A stretch of DNA of 64,000 bases from Clitopilus passeckerianus (taxonomy: Eukaryota; Basidiomycota; Agaricomycetes; Agaricales; Entolomataceae). The notes under the pieces are model-generated. The model ran no database searches. It was not told the origin of the DNA and worked only from the letters and a program-made list of their open reading frames with translations. The position numbers were made by a program, and so were the translations under genes. Positions 47,001-60,096 of the stretch are shown here, one piece after another (within the stretch, counting starts at the first letter, position 1; the number at the start of each line of letters is the position of its first letter). The stretch spans positions 1,054,001 to 1,118,000 of the forward strand of contig CALYLX010000128.1 of NCBI GenBank assembly GCA_944990035.1, written 5' to 3'.

Positions 47001-50000
47001 TCCAACTATCCGCAGAAACGCATCCTTTACGCCAAGAGAGTCGCAATCAATGCACATCTTTCTGGCAAACGGGGACCTCTTCCAAGTAAAGCTGATACCT
47101 GTCAGGTCACTGTCTCTGCTCCAGATAACCGTATCATCTGGCAACTGGCAGATGTTTATGCAGCATTACTGGTCGTTCAGGCTGCCAAACACCTTCTACC
47201 CCGCAAGAAGCCCACCCAAACGCGACCGCCCCCCACCGCCGCCTCCATTGATTTGCATTTTGACCTTTCTGTTGGCACCTTGCAAGTATTCTGCTGCTTG
47301 CCCAATGAGAAGATCGCTGTTCGACTCGATGCCATCAGCCTTCACAATCAAGAGGGAGGGGTGGCCATACATCTTCCCCGCACTGTGGCCTGGGTCTCCA
47401 TGCCTTCCAATGTGCATAAATGGGACGACGACGTGGGCGAAAAATGGGAGGAGCTGGCCACCTTGGCTTCAGTTCACACCTCTATCTCAGGTCAAGCTTT
47501 AGTAGGACCACTGCTAGTTGAAGCGGAGTGTGCCAAGCTACGCATTCCATTTGGCTATATTCTCGCCAATCTGATACAGGACATAAACATTTCGCTGAAG
47601 GCTATCAAGCACCTGGTTCGAACGACCACCGCCGGCGTCTACTCTGACCCACCTAACCCGGAAGCTGAGGGTCCGAAGATAGTACCACATCTCGTACTGA
47701 AGCTACGCTATTTCTCTGTGGAAGCGGCCGACGATCGACTGGAGAGCAAACTCAGCGTTATATGGAGATGTGGTGCTGAAGCAATAAAGCATCGCCTGGA
47801 ACGCGAGGAGGCTTTCCTCGCCAAGCTGGAAGCGATTGCACAAGCTTACAGAGGAGACAACCCTTCATCCGATGACGAAGATTCAGCCCCAGAGTTTGAG
47901 TTTGATGCAGAGCACACTGTATCCATTGAAGATGCCCGAAGGCGATTGGACGGGGTGCATGAATTGGACTGGACGTTCAGGTTGAGGGCTCTGCGGGGTC
48001 GTCAAACGGAATTCGAGGAAGCCACCCAACAACTCCTGGGGCGGAAGCAGTCGACGAAGAGCAGCGGCATTGCGCCGAACATCGTCAATCCTGTACCCAT
48101 GCGACATTCACCTCCCCTTTTCAGGCTCACTCTACAAAATGTCGGCCTTACACTGCAGCCACCCTCCTTTTCTATGCAGGATTTACCCAAATTCCTTAAC
48201 GAGAATGGTGGCCTCCCAACAGCCACAGAGTTTTCTCTTCTCATCCCTCTGAACATACACCTAACGACCTCTGCCTTACATGCTACTCTTCGCGACTATC
48301 CTTTGCCGCTCCTGAGCGTTGCATCAAATGGAAAATCAAAGGCTGCTGTATTCGATTTTTCGACGGATCTCGTGATTGCAGAGGAGATGGGCACGGAAGC
48401 ATCCGTTGATTGGAAGATATGCGAAATACTGAAACAGAATGAGGGCGTAGAAGGCGCCTCGGGCTTCTCTTTCGACATCCCGAAGACCATTATGCCCGTC
48501 AAGACCTATGCCAACCCTAATATCAGTGTCAAGAGTGCCTCGCCTACGATCATCTGTTGGGGTGTCAGCTACACTCCAGCAATCCAGGATTTCGTCAGGG
48601 TCATTGAAACATTGTCGACGCCACCCAGAGACTCCTCCCCTGCAGTTGGTTTCTGGGACAAGGTTCGTAGCAGTGTGGTTCCATGAATGCATGTGGGCTC
48701 AATGACTGGTAGATACGACTCATGCTTCATTGGAAAGTCCTGATAGCCTTTTCGGCTGAAGTCCGGTGTCATTTGAAGGGTAAATTGTGATCAGGTCAGT
48801 AGACGGCAAATGCTGATTCCTCCCCTAGGTTCTCGCGATCCTTACAAGATTACCGATGATGGAACTGGCTTCGTCCTGTCGTGGAGGGAGAACACACAAC
48901 TCTTAATTAATTATGCAAATGCAGACAATGAGTTGATCCAGGTGACAAGCGGTTCCATGTACATAGCTATCCCTAAGTGAGTCAACCTATGCGAATCCAG
49001 TGGAGGAATATAAACTTACCCTTGACAGTTTGGAAAATTTTGACCCTCGTCATTATCGTCACGCGTTCAATCCCCGCACACCGGAGAGCGATAAACCGTT
49101 CCGCAAGATTTGTGCCAAACTACGATCGGGCGTTCGCTTCGGGATAGGATTTGTACTAGAGCGAGCATGTGGAGACGAATGCGACAACTGCAATGGACCC
49201 GCCTTTCACCGGAAGTGCCGCATATTTGATTTCGTGCCCCACTACAAGATTATGTTGGAGAAAAAGGAGGCTGTTCCAGCGATCAAGGTTGGTCCGCTTA
49301 GAAACCATGTCAATCAGTATACTTATCACCTTCAATGCTTTCTTTCCAGACGCCCCAGGATTCATTTAACGGGTTTCGATCTGATTTCATCCATCTATCA
49401 ATATCATTGCAGTCATCTACGATACCTGGTTCACCGATGCATGTGCCGTCATCCAGCAACCTTCACCTTACACCGAAGGCTTTCACTCACTTCTGGGCAT
49501 GGTGTGACTTATTCAATGGCGCCCTATCCTTACCCACTAGACAAGGCTCCTATTATCCTGTTCGGACAGTTTCGCCGAAGCTTGGTCGCCATTTAGCAAC
49601 CTTGAAGTACCGGATACAGTTCCCAGACTTGTATGTCATGCACTCCTACATTGACGAGTCTCGAGAAAGTGAGTATGGGAACCCTTCATATAAACAAGTG
49701 TTTCTGACGCAAGTAGCCTGGGCCGACGGTGTTGCGCCTTGGATCGGTGTCAAAGGAAAAGTTAATGATTTACAGGTGGACCTGCATCAACGCGAGGAGG
49801 AACTCACGGTCCCCAATTTGTTGACTGACGGCAAGAAGGTTGTGCGTCGCAAGTCCTTATATGCAGCAGAAGTATCTTTGAGGAACCTTGATTTGCGCGT
49901 CCTTCTCGCCACATTTGAAGAACCTCTAAAACGGCGGGTCGAGATGTCAACGCCTGCTCAACGCAGTAACTATCGGTCACATAAGGGGCTTCCCGTTACA

Positions 50001-53000
50001 TCTCCATCCTCACCTTGGTACGATGTCGATGATTATGTGGAGACCGATTGGACAACAGGTCGTCGCCCTACTGTCCATCTCCTGCCCCTGGTCACATGCC
50101 CCCGCTTCACCTATCTCAACCGCAAAGGTTCAACTAACAAGAACATCACTGAGACGAGCAAGTTTGGGCTCGAGAAATCACATTCTTGCCTCCTTGGAAC
50201 TGAGGAATGTAAGCTTTCCCTCTGCTATAACAATGTCTATATTGCCAGGTTACTGACATGGAACGGCAGCGGTCGCCCAAATACAGAGCTCACTCGTCAA
50301 GGCACGCATTCAAGAGTTGAGAACGACCTTAGCAGGTGCCCGTGTAACTGGAAACAAGGTTAGATTGCCCTTAGTATATCGATGAACAGTTCTAAAGTCA
50401 AGTCTCTCAGCGTCGAGGCTCTGGTTATACTCCCGCTTCTGTGGAGAAGATGATTTCTTTGCTTGAGGAATACGAATCCTTTCTAAAGGATACGGAGAAC
50501 GATGAAGACAGCTTTGATCAGCACTCAACAGCCAATTATCTGCTGCCCTTCGATGCCCTTTCCTCAGACGAATGGGCGGCTTTCGAAAATGTGTATCAGG
50601 TGCACTGTCCCGTAATCTTCATGGATGCGGCAATCCGTGATGTGAGTACAGTCCTCATTCACATCATCCGTTATTAACCTTGAATGCCTCCCACAGATCG
50701 TCTTGCAATATTACTACTGCTCTCGAGCACGGAAGGGTTTTGAATATCATATGGCGACGCGGTAAGTTCTTGGTGTGCTCAGGAAAGGTCAAGTTCTGAG
50801 ACATAACAATTCAGTGCCATCAAGTTTATCAGGGATCAGGCCGGAGATATGCACGAGGACCTTGACCCTGCCGAGAACCCAGCTTCCGAAAAAGCCTGGG
50901 GTCCTGGAGCCACGGCACACATGGCAGCTTCAGCTTTACGCAAAATCTGGAAAGGCGACAACCCCAAACCTTCTCTGGAAGTTGTCACGGAACCCGACGA
51001 ACCTCGGGACTTTGATCCACTTAACGGTTGGTCTGAGGGCGTTTCCTTGAGCAAGAGCCATTGCTGTCTTCTTGTCAAACCTCAAATTGTTCTACGGGAG
51101 GAGCAAAGCAAGGAAACGATCGTCGTCGCGTCTGTTCAGGCCAAGCTTCGCAACTATGCAATTATGGACGACTCAAATGTCGATGACCACATCTCTGGAA
51201 AGATCATGTCCAGAAGTTACACATCCATATCAGGCCTTCAAATATTTGCGCCCGTAGGAGCTGCAATGTTGCGAGAAACCCACGTTCCCCTCGAGGTCCT
51301 GATCGACCTGCGATGTGAAAGCACGGAATTTGACCGTGTGGTCCCTCAGACCGACGCAAAGTTCCATTACGACAAATTCAATCGTCTTCGTCTTCGCAAC
51401 AACATCACATCTACAAAGCATAACTTTGGAGAGAAGGACAGCCATCTCAACGACCAAACAGTGAGCACGAATACCTATCTTTCAATGAGCTGCATATTGA
51501 CCTCTTATGCAGGACTTAATAAGGGTCCATGTTCCACAATTCACTGTCTCGGCAAATGACGAACATTTCCAAGCAATTTCACAGATTGTCACCAAGCTTG
51601 TGCTCTTCTCTGACCCCGCGCACAAGACTCGACTAGAAAAACTTGAGACTTTACTATACACTTACGACTTCACGGACCTGCGATCAGCCGCTAAGCTAGT
51701 CTCTGAGCTGCGTGACCAGATCAATGACGCATTAGAGACGCAGCGCATCTCACAGAACAACAGCAACCCACGGCTCACAGGGGAGGAAGGCCAGCTGGAA
51801 CTTCTTAGGCTTCAAGCCCATATTTTCCTTCTAACTGAGGAACTCAACTTCATCTACGACGCTATCAAGTTAGCCCAAGATCGGTTTGATGACCAAACAG
51901 AGCAGAGGTCGGCACTCTTACTCCATGCATCGTCGTCACAAATTTCCTGGAGGATGCTGGATGATCGTAAAGATCTACTGTCCAAATTGGATGTTGAAGA
52001 CATCGATTTCTCGTGGTTGAGTAGGCAAGATAGCTCGACTGGGAACAACCTTTCTGTTGGAAACCTTCAGGCGTTTGACGGATCCCGATTCGCCGTATGG
52101 GCCGAAATTGTGTCCAAGCACTATGAACCTGCGAATCATCCTCTATTGAAAGTATGTAACAAGTACCCCTCACTCTGAGTGTGTAATTCACAAGTATTCT
52201 ACAGAGAGGGCTGTTCATGCTCGCGAGCTGGTCGGTCCTGGCACCAGTTGGAGGCATCACCATCTATGAATCGTTTGAGTTGACGCTCCACCCGATACGC
52301 CTGCAAATCGACGCAAGAGTAGGACGCCGCATAATGGAATACCTCTGGCCTGAGAGGAAGCGGCGAAATCAGATTACCGACCAGAGCCCAGAAATCAATG
52401 TCCTTTCGCCAACCAGTCCTGGCCGCACCTCTCTGGATTCGCCCCGTGGCCTTCAAAACTTCAAACCTCCCGAAAGAGTTGCGACGGGTATAAGCTTAGC
52501 CCCTCCCTTAAGGCGCCTCAACCCGTCACGGTCTTTCACCGATTTGCGAGCATCTGCCAAGGATACTCTCATGCCTCCGCCAAGTTTCCAGAGACAGAAG
52601 TCATCGGAAAACATGCGTCAAAACTCAGTTGCCTCTGAGTTTGGTGAAAAACAAAAGGCCTTGGCAAAGAAGGAGGGTGACGCCGCCGAGATGAAAATCC
52701 GAGCTTCCCAGAAGACTTTTGTTATGGTGAAGATATCAAGGTAAGCGCTAGTTAATCCCGTTGTGGATGACCTCGAGGCTCATTCAGACCCTAGCCTCCA
52801 CCTACTTTTGAGCATCGCCAAGGAAGGGTCATTTGAGTGCCGTGACGCTAAAATTCGAACTCGAGACCTTGAGTATCGCAACCAAACATGGAGCGTAAGT
52901 CATCCAGTCACGACATTTGGTATTATCTGCTCATCCTCTACCGAAGTTTGAAGAACTCGTAAATCAGTTCATTCCATCTGACACGAGTTGGAGAGGTTGG

Positions 53001-53526
53001 GTGAAGATGGCGTTCCACCAGCCTCTTCTACCCGTCTTACCAGTTGCTCGAGAACTGTTCTCAAAGACAAAATTGTTGGGAGGATCCAAAGCCGCCCCTG
53101 AAATCGACGAAAAGGGACCAGCACCAAAACTTCCCCGAGCCAAAGCCCTCTCAGGTGACGATGACAAAAAGGTCACGAAGTTGCATTCGAGGCAAAGTAG
53201 CCAAACCAAATCACCCGATGAAGGAGATATCAAGCCCCTTACCCTTCCCAAGATCACAAGGCTGCCATTGACAGACGAACCGGAAGGGTTTGCTTCTGAT
53301 ACCGAGACAAGCCCTTCAGGCAAGAGTTTGTTATCCAGGCGAAAGAGCAGTGGCCGAAGTGGTCGGTTCAGAACTTTACTAGCCCGAAAGTCACCCCGAA
53401 CGGACAGCGTGAGGTTTCTGACACCGTTTTTTCACTGATACTGACTATGTTTCATAGTCGCGTACTAGCGTGAAGAGTCCAAAGAGTCCTCCCGCCTCAG
53501 AACGGCCAAGTACCTCCTCCCGATAG
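44078..53526 (+). CDS. FMP27: FMP27/Hobbit bridge-like lipid transfer protein
   Basis: Very large rod-like protein (roughly 2,800 residues) of the VPS13/BLTP superfamily, which holds a lipid-conducting groove at membrane contact sites, here of the Fmp27/Hobbit (BLTP2) group. MNFILSFIASILHVLFLASP is the N-terminal membrane anchor, with a second hydrophobic segment (LTTLSILCRNLLLPWLLSVL). Repeated beta-rich units follow (ISWSWLHVNGLHVKLQGLNI, LDIEDVYVQLNNLQKLLGAF). The signature GFWDK motif occurs in PAVGFWDK at about 48645-48668, followed across an intron by IRLMLHWKVLIAFSAEVRCH and GSRDPYKITDDGTGFVLSW. Near the C-terminus are EVVTEPDEPRDFDPLNGWSE, a coiled coil (EEGQLELLRLQAHIFLLTEE) and a disordered Lys/Ser-rich tail. 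About 15 introns, including one 53 nt intron at 48976-49028; the main exon alone is nearly 3 kb. I saw no frame break. Confidence 0.92.
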
Positions 53527-53657
53527 GCTAAATCCGAGGGAGCGCCATCTAATCTTATCATAGCACATATGTCACGTGTACAGTTATTGTATCATAGGTT
53601 ACCATATTTAGAATACCTACAAATCCATGGATTGACACCTTCACCACCTTGGAAGCG

Positions 53658-56011
53658 ATGCCGTCCATTCGCATAAGAAACTCGGCCTATTCGACTCTTA
53701 GGGACTCCCCGGTAACACCTACAGGGAATAGGAATAGGCCCCCAGTCTTGACCTCCTTATTCGTACCACCAAATGAAGACCAAAATTTGACAACTTCACC
53801 GACGGAGGCAGGCCCTCTTGCTCCTCCTAGGATGCAGCGCTCCATGCCTGCAATACGAGACGTACTGAACGAGTCAATTCCACCTCTGTCGAGGCAGGGC
53901 AAGCAACCCACTCGTACTCGGCCCAGGTCCAACACGGGAGAGAGCAGAAGTCGAGTCTCCAGCTTCGTGACCGGTTCACAGAATAGGAGATACCCCACCG
54001 AAAAGGGCGCAGGAAGTGCTCAGTCACTACTGGGCCAATCTAACTATCAACCGTCTCCGTCTACTCCCTCCGCCGATTACCCCCAGACACCTGCTAGTCT
54101 CGGACCAAGTCAAAATAGAACTCTCGACAGTTCCCCAAATACACGTTTTTCGGTTCGGCCACCCTCTGACCGTGACAGCGGAACGGATGCATCGGACGAC
54201 GATTCATGGGCCCACCATGACGATGTTGTGGAGCACCTCGATGTGATTGGTATGGTTTTCATTTCGGATGCAGCAGCAACTTGATTCAAACTCGTTTATC
54301 TAGACCCTCAAGTTGCAACGGTGTCAAGCTTGACCAATGCAGCGAATACTATTCTATTGTACGCAAATCTTTATGGGCCCAGGATATTTTATCAATAGGT
54401 TTCTAGCCCTCCATTGCCTTACTATTCCCGAAAACCGGTTCTGAACCTGCAGCCTCTCATGAACCAAGTTGACCCGTCCCACCAAGATCCTGAAGTCACT
54501 GAGGAGATGCATCTGGATGACACTCTGGACCGTCATGTCGACGATGTACTCAAGCATCCATCCAAGATACGCAGAACACTACTTGGGGTTTGGTCTTTTG
54601 TAAAGACTCGTGAGTAGTTCCGGTCTTTTGACGGAATTCCTTGCTTAACGTCGTACCATCTTCCTAGCAATGGGGGTAGGGTTTCTCATAGCTGTTTCAT
54701 CTTATTGTTATCTCATGGATCATTTTAGTTTATTACGGCTGTTTATGGATTTTGCGTTGGTGAGTGGATTTGGGGCTGGATTTCGACATGACTCAGACCC
54801 TCAATCCAGTCTTCTGGGGTGCTGCGATTGTCCTCTTCGCTGGGAAGCTGATCAATCTCCACAATCCGGAGGCCCAAGGTTTCTGGGTTGAAGTATCCTC
54901 TCAAATAGAGAATGGTTCGTACCGCAGTGCTCTATCAGCGATAATACAGGTCATCACAGGATATTTTGGCTAGGCCTCTTTACCGCTACCGGCATCGGTC
55001 TCATCCCCTTCCGCGTTATGGATACCTACCGTAAGCAGTCCAATTGCACCATGATCATTCTAACGTTTCGTAGGCATCTATCGGATATGGCACTATAAGC
55101 GGAAAACCAAGCAATTGCGAGCCAAAGCTGGCTTACCGCAGCTCCTTGACGTTGATGATTTACCTGACCCGAAATATGACCCAAATTACGTACATGTTCT
55201 AACGCCTGAAGAAGAGCACGATTTATACCGACGTTAGTATAATCCAGCCCAACAATGCTCTTCCTTTTACTTATACCACCCCTCTTCCCAGAGCAACGCA
55301 AGTTCCAGCATTCTCAGACGTGGTATCGGCCACACGGTACTGAAACTCATAGAGTAAGTACCCATAGGATATACAGCAACGACTTGGCTGACGTGATCCA
55401 TAGGCATATCCCATAAAGTGAGAACTACTCTTTCGATGTCAGGAACACCATACTGATGCAGCTAACCAGCACTGCTCTCCTTATTTGCCTTCTCATTGAC
55501 GGAAATTCCATTTTCCAGGTGGGTATTATTAGGAATTTATTTCTCTCAGCTAACAATCACCTCAGATAATGCTTTGTGGTGTCATGTGGGGGCTGGATCG
55601 GTGAGCCCTTCAGAACTATACGTACTTATTCAAGTGTACTCACCGACCTCCAGATATACAAGGCCAGCCTGGACGACGGGAACTTTGATTCCGGCGAGCT
55701 TCGTATGCGGAATTTTGGCGGCTGTGTTTATTTGGAGAGGGGACAAGCAAGCCAAGCGAGTCGAAGCGGTCAAGGAGAGGCTACAGGCTGCCCTCAACAC
55801 TGAGTTGGAAGAAGCCGAAGCAGCCCGTGAGGGCAGGGAGGGCAGGGAGGATCCAAGCAACAAACGCACTCTTTCGCGGATAAACGAGAAGATGCAGGAA
55901 GATGAGGGACATCACACGAATGGCAGCAACGACGAACCACACATTCAGGTGGATGAACATATGACGATACCGCCCGTCCTAGAGAAGGATGTTTCGAGGA
56001 ATGGGACTTGA
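53658..56011 (+). CDS. DUF2985 integral membrane protein
   Basis: The start at 53658 (MPSIRIRNSAYSTLRDSPVT) opens a disordered, Ser/Pro-rich cytosolic region of about 200 residues. It then has DPQVATVSSLTNAANTIL, HVDDVLKHPSKIRRTLLGVW and the conserved segment FITAVYGFCVVFWGAAIVLF, AGKLINLHNPEAQGFWVEVS with NGLFTATGIGLIPFRVMDTY RIYRIWHYK and DDLPDPKYDPNYVHVLTPEE. Further transmembrane helices are NTALLICLLIDGNSIFQIML and LIPASFVCGILAAVFIWRGD. The C-terminal tail is charged (EEAEAAREGREGREDPSNKR). DUF2985 proteins are fungal polytopic membrane proteins without a known function. Introns of about 50 nt join in frame; one must use the second AG (CTAACCAG) near 55470. Confidence 0.84.
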
Positions 56012-56081
56012 CGATTTTTACAAACACGTCGTAGATTTTCCGAACATTATACTCATATCTATCGTCATTCATCTACACCAT

Positions 56082-57021
56082 CTACGCTATTCTGTCGATA
56101 TACGCTTTCCAGCCTTCTGCCATATACCTTTCCGCCTTTGACGCTATTATGTCGACGAGCGAAGGATCATTACCGTATATACCCCTTCCTACTATAATAA
56201 TATCGCAGCCGGAATCGACCACAACCTCGCGAGGAGTCCTATATTGTTGCCCCATCGAGTCATCTTTGCTTTCCAGCCCAACTCCAGGGGTCAAAATGAG
56301 GAAGTCCTCATGATCTTCGGCAGGCAGTTGGTGTGTTGCCGCCACGCCCTCCATTCGACTTTGGGCGATGAAGCCAATCACAAAGTCACGGTTGGCGCGC
56401 GCCATCTGTACGGCTGCTTCGGTATATGCACCAGTGGTTAGAGCACCTTTTGAGCTCATCTCTGCGAGCATGATAAGGCCACGGCCCAAAGGCAATCCCA
56501 CTGATTTGAGTCCGGTAATAATGGATGGGCCTGGTACAGCATGTGCATTTGTGATATGCGACCAGCTTGCGATTTTGTGAACGCCAGCCGAGTATTGCAG
56601 AACAACAGTATTTCCTGTACAATACTCAGACGAGGAGTGAGAACTTCCATCCAATAAACTGACCGATGTCTGCAAACTTTCTGTCCTCAAAAATCACAAA
56701 ATCGTGCTGTGTGCTGAGGGCCTGAAGTTGCTCAATCACTGTGGCGTCAAAGTCTTCAAGGATATCAATGTGCGTCTTTAAGATGCATATGATCGTGAGA
56801 TAGAGGTATAATATCCAGGGAAAGACTGGATTTTGCCTTGATGAGACAGACATAAGGACCAACTGCGTCTATAATGGCGAGGAAATCCTTTGATTTGGTG
56901 ACATCGACGCTAACAGCAAGATTAGATTTCTTCCTCTCCATGGTCTCCAGAAGTAGCTTTGCTGCTACATTTTTGTGGCTATTGGCTCGCTGGCCGTAGG
57001 ATTGCTTGATTGGGGTGTCAT
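56082..57021 (-). CDS. URA3: Orotidine 5'-phosphate decarboxylase
   Basis: Last step of UMP synthesis: decarboxylation of OMP in the cytosol. Segments are [60 protein letters not shown], the catalytic [13 protein letters not shown] (Asp-Lys-Asp), [60 protein letters not shown] and [20 protein letters not shown], ending YIDRIA at 56082. The first intron counted (56776-56836) starts with GC rather than GT. The start codon is unclear: the ATG at 57021 is one base out of frame with TPIKQSYG, so either one base is missing after it or an upstream exon exists. The rest is intact. It is divergent from PUS7 over about 100 bp. Confidence 0.92.
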
Positions 57022-57124
57022 GGATGGCGAAGACTGGTAATCTCGCTTAGATCACGGAGAACCAAAAATTTGAGCAAAGGCGCGACGGCCCCGAGATCAT
57101 CTCCACATTCCATTTTGGACAACC

Positions 57125-60096
57125 ATGGCCTCGAGTGTTGTCCGCGACCGCGAGCTCGACGAACCTGACGGCGAAAGACCTGCGAAGAGGATCAGGGTTG
57201 AAGGAGAGGAGAATGCAGAAATTCACAGTGAACAGGAGCAGACCCAAGAACAAGAACACGAACATGTTCTACCTCCAAGCCATAAGCTGCTTGGAATTCC
57301 CCTGCCAGTTGCTGAGCCTGGAGCTGCCATGAATTTCATGGAGACTGACGTCGGTATTTCCGAATACATTGGATATGATGTACCTAAGATCGAGGGTATC
57401 ATCAAGCAACGGTCAGTCCTCTCTTCTGCCCTCTCTGACATTTATTGAGGTCCTTCCAGGTTTACAGATTTTTTGGTCTATGAAGTCGACCTTGACAGCA
57501 ATGTTATACATCTAAAATCTCTGGAGAAACCCGCATCTTCGAAAAATCCTCAACATAAGGAAGCTGAACAGGTCACTGAGGATATCGTTATGGCTGAACC
57601 ATCGGAGAGTGCCGCACCAGAATCAAGCACAGTATGTACCAATCCCTATCGAATTACAGCAACAAGGACTTACGTCTGCTTAGTCTAATTCAGAATCAAC
57701 GACGTATGCACTCGACGCCAAAGACTCTGATTCTCCAAAAGACGTCAGTCACTGGGCAGAACGGCATGACACCACCTTGCGAAAGTTTCTTTCCGAAGAA
57801 ATCATATCCAAGATCAAGACGATGTATCTTGAAGGTCCAGAGCCACCTCGAGTAAGCGATAATGGTTGGGCATCCCGGACTGCAAAGGCAGGGGGTCTAG
57901 CGAGGCTACAAACCCTGAACTGGAAAAAGAAGGAGCAAAGGAAGCTGAGGAGAAAGGAAGAGGGAAGAGAGATAGGGGCCGTGGTGGCAGAGGCGGTGGG
58001 CGGGGAGGGAGAGGAGGTAGAGGAGGCGGAAGGGAAGACCCCAGGAAAGTTCTTTCTGATGTTCGTACCTTCGCTTTTGTTCCCCGGTTCTATGGCTAAT
58101 CCTTGCATATACAGCCTATTGCATCCAAAGAAACTCGCACGGGCCTTCACAAGGCTGTGAGAGAATTATTCGGCGGAAAACTCGACACCGAAACTGAGGA
58201 TGCTGGTGCACCAGCATCTGATGAGGGTTCTCGTATTATTATCAAATGGGGCCGGCGAGGTGGATCCGGTGGTGGGAGAGGTGGAAGAGGCGGCGGACGA
58301 GGTTGGTGCTCTATCAAGCCTGCTGTCTGCAATCTCTGACTAGCAACTGCACTCACAGGAGGCGGTGAACGTGCCCCTAGAGGCACATATCCGCCGTACA
58401 TCCACTTCACACTCCAGAAGACCAACCGTGATACTCAAGATGCCCTTGGCCATCTCGCCCGTACTCTCCGTGTTAGCGTCAAGGATTTATCCGTCGCCGG
58501 CACAAAGGATAAGCGTGGAGTGACTATACAACGCGTTTCTTTGAAGAGAGGAGGCAAGACTGTGGAAGATGTCTGGCGTTCCGCTAATTGCACCAATGGG
58601 AAAAGTCCACAGCAGGCGCTAACGCAGAGAGGGGATCGAGGGATTCGTATTGCTGATTTCAACTACCGCAAAGCGAGTCTTGAACTAGGCATGCTAAAAG
58701 GCAATGCCTTCGTGATTACTCTACGGTAAATTCACTATATGTGCTGCGACGGTTATCTTCTCTCATCTACCTGCTAGGAGCGTCCAGGTAGATTCGATCG
58801 AAACGATCAACAAGGCCCTCAATGTCGTAAAAACCAGGGGGTTTATTAACTATTACGGTGACAGGGTTTACATGTCGCTCAAGGTACTCTTCTCTGACTT
58901 TGGTGCTTGTTAGGCATGCAACGGTTTGGCACTGCATCGGTTCCTACACACTCCATTGGGCTTGCCCTACTCCAGTCGGACTGGCACAAAGCCGTTGGCC
59001 TGATCCTCCAAAAACGTCACGGCGAACATCCAGATGTTGGTCGTGCAAGAGATGCATGGCTGGTGGATGGTGATGTGGATAGAGCATTAGAATTGATGCC
59101 CCGGCGCGTTGTTGCGGAGAGGTGCCTCCTAGAGAGCTACAAGAAGCAGAAGGGAGACACAAGAAATGCCATGGGAGCGCTGTCAACGGTAGATCTTCAT
59201 TGTAGTTATGCTGGGCTCTTTCTAACTGTTTCTGTAAGATCCCCCGAAACCTCCGATTGATGTATATCCATGCCTATCAGTCTTATGTATGGAATGCCAT
59301 CGTATCAGAGCGCATACGTATGTATGGCGCCGACAAACCTGTCGTGGGTGACCTTGTCTTCGAGACCCCTGGAAAGGTCAATGACGACAGAGAAGCGGAG
59401 GAGCCCGAGGATGTAGCAGGTTCGTTCTACTAGCCACGAGTTGATTGGAAAAGGCTTACCATCAAGCAGAGGAGGGATCCAGCAGGAGATCGAGGAAACC
59501 TTACGTGCCCCTCGTATCAAAACACTAACAGAGGAAGACTTGGATAAATACACGATTTTTGACGTGATTATGCCCCTGCCTGGAACAGATGTGGCCTATC
59601 CTGGTGGAGCTCTTGGGGAGAAGTATAGGGAGTATCTCCGACTAGATGGATTGGATCCCGACAATTTTGTGAGGAAACAGAAGTACGATCTTTTCGTGTG
59701 GTCCATTGGTAGTGTCTGACCCCTTTCCTCAGAGATTACACACTCAATGGATCATATCGGGCCATTCTACATCTTCCCAAAGAACTCTCCTGGTCAGTTC
59801 TCCGGTACACAGATCCCGACGTTGCGCTAGCGCAGGCAGATGAGGATAAGCTCCTTGGGTTTGACCCCCCTGTCATCGACGAAAGCGGCAAGTTCATGGC
59901 TCTGCAAATCGAGATTCAGCTAGGAACTGCTGCATACGCAACTATGGCGTTGAGGGAAATCACGAAGACGGAGACAAGCTCCCATTTCCAGACGAACTTG
60001 ACAGCTTCATCCGAAGATCAGAAGTATAGAGGAGCTGGGACTACAGCAGGAGATGGCGAAGATGAAGAGCTAGTTGCTGAAGCCAGTGCAGAGTAG
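57125..60096 (+). CDS. PUS7: Pseudouridine synthase PUS7 (TruD family) with RGG boxes
   Basis: Nuclear/cytosolic pseudouridine synthase that modifies U2 snRNA, tRNA and mRNA in yeast. The start at 57125 gives [20 protein letters not shown], then [50 protein letters not shown] with the catalytic Asp in [40 protein letters not shown] and [20 protein letters not shown]. The insert between the first and second blocks contains two Arg/Gly-rich stretches (57970-58042 and 58245-58302). The frame breaks at 57891-57895 (G run) just before the first RGG stretch: AKAGG must continue [13 protein letters not shown]. The C-terminus has [21 protein letters not shown] sequence and a charged tail. Length fits the family plus the inserts. 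Confidence 0.9.

Noticed and set aside
55836..55860. Short tandem purine repeat as a mobile or structural element
   Set aside because: It is part of the coding sequence of the DUF2985 protein tail (EGREGRED) and only two units long.
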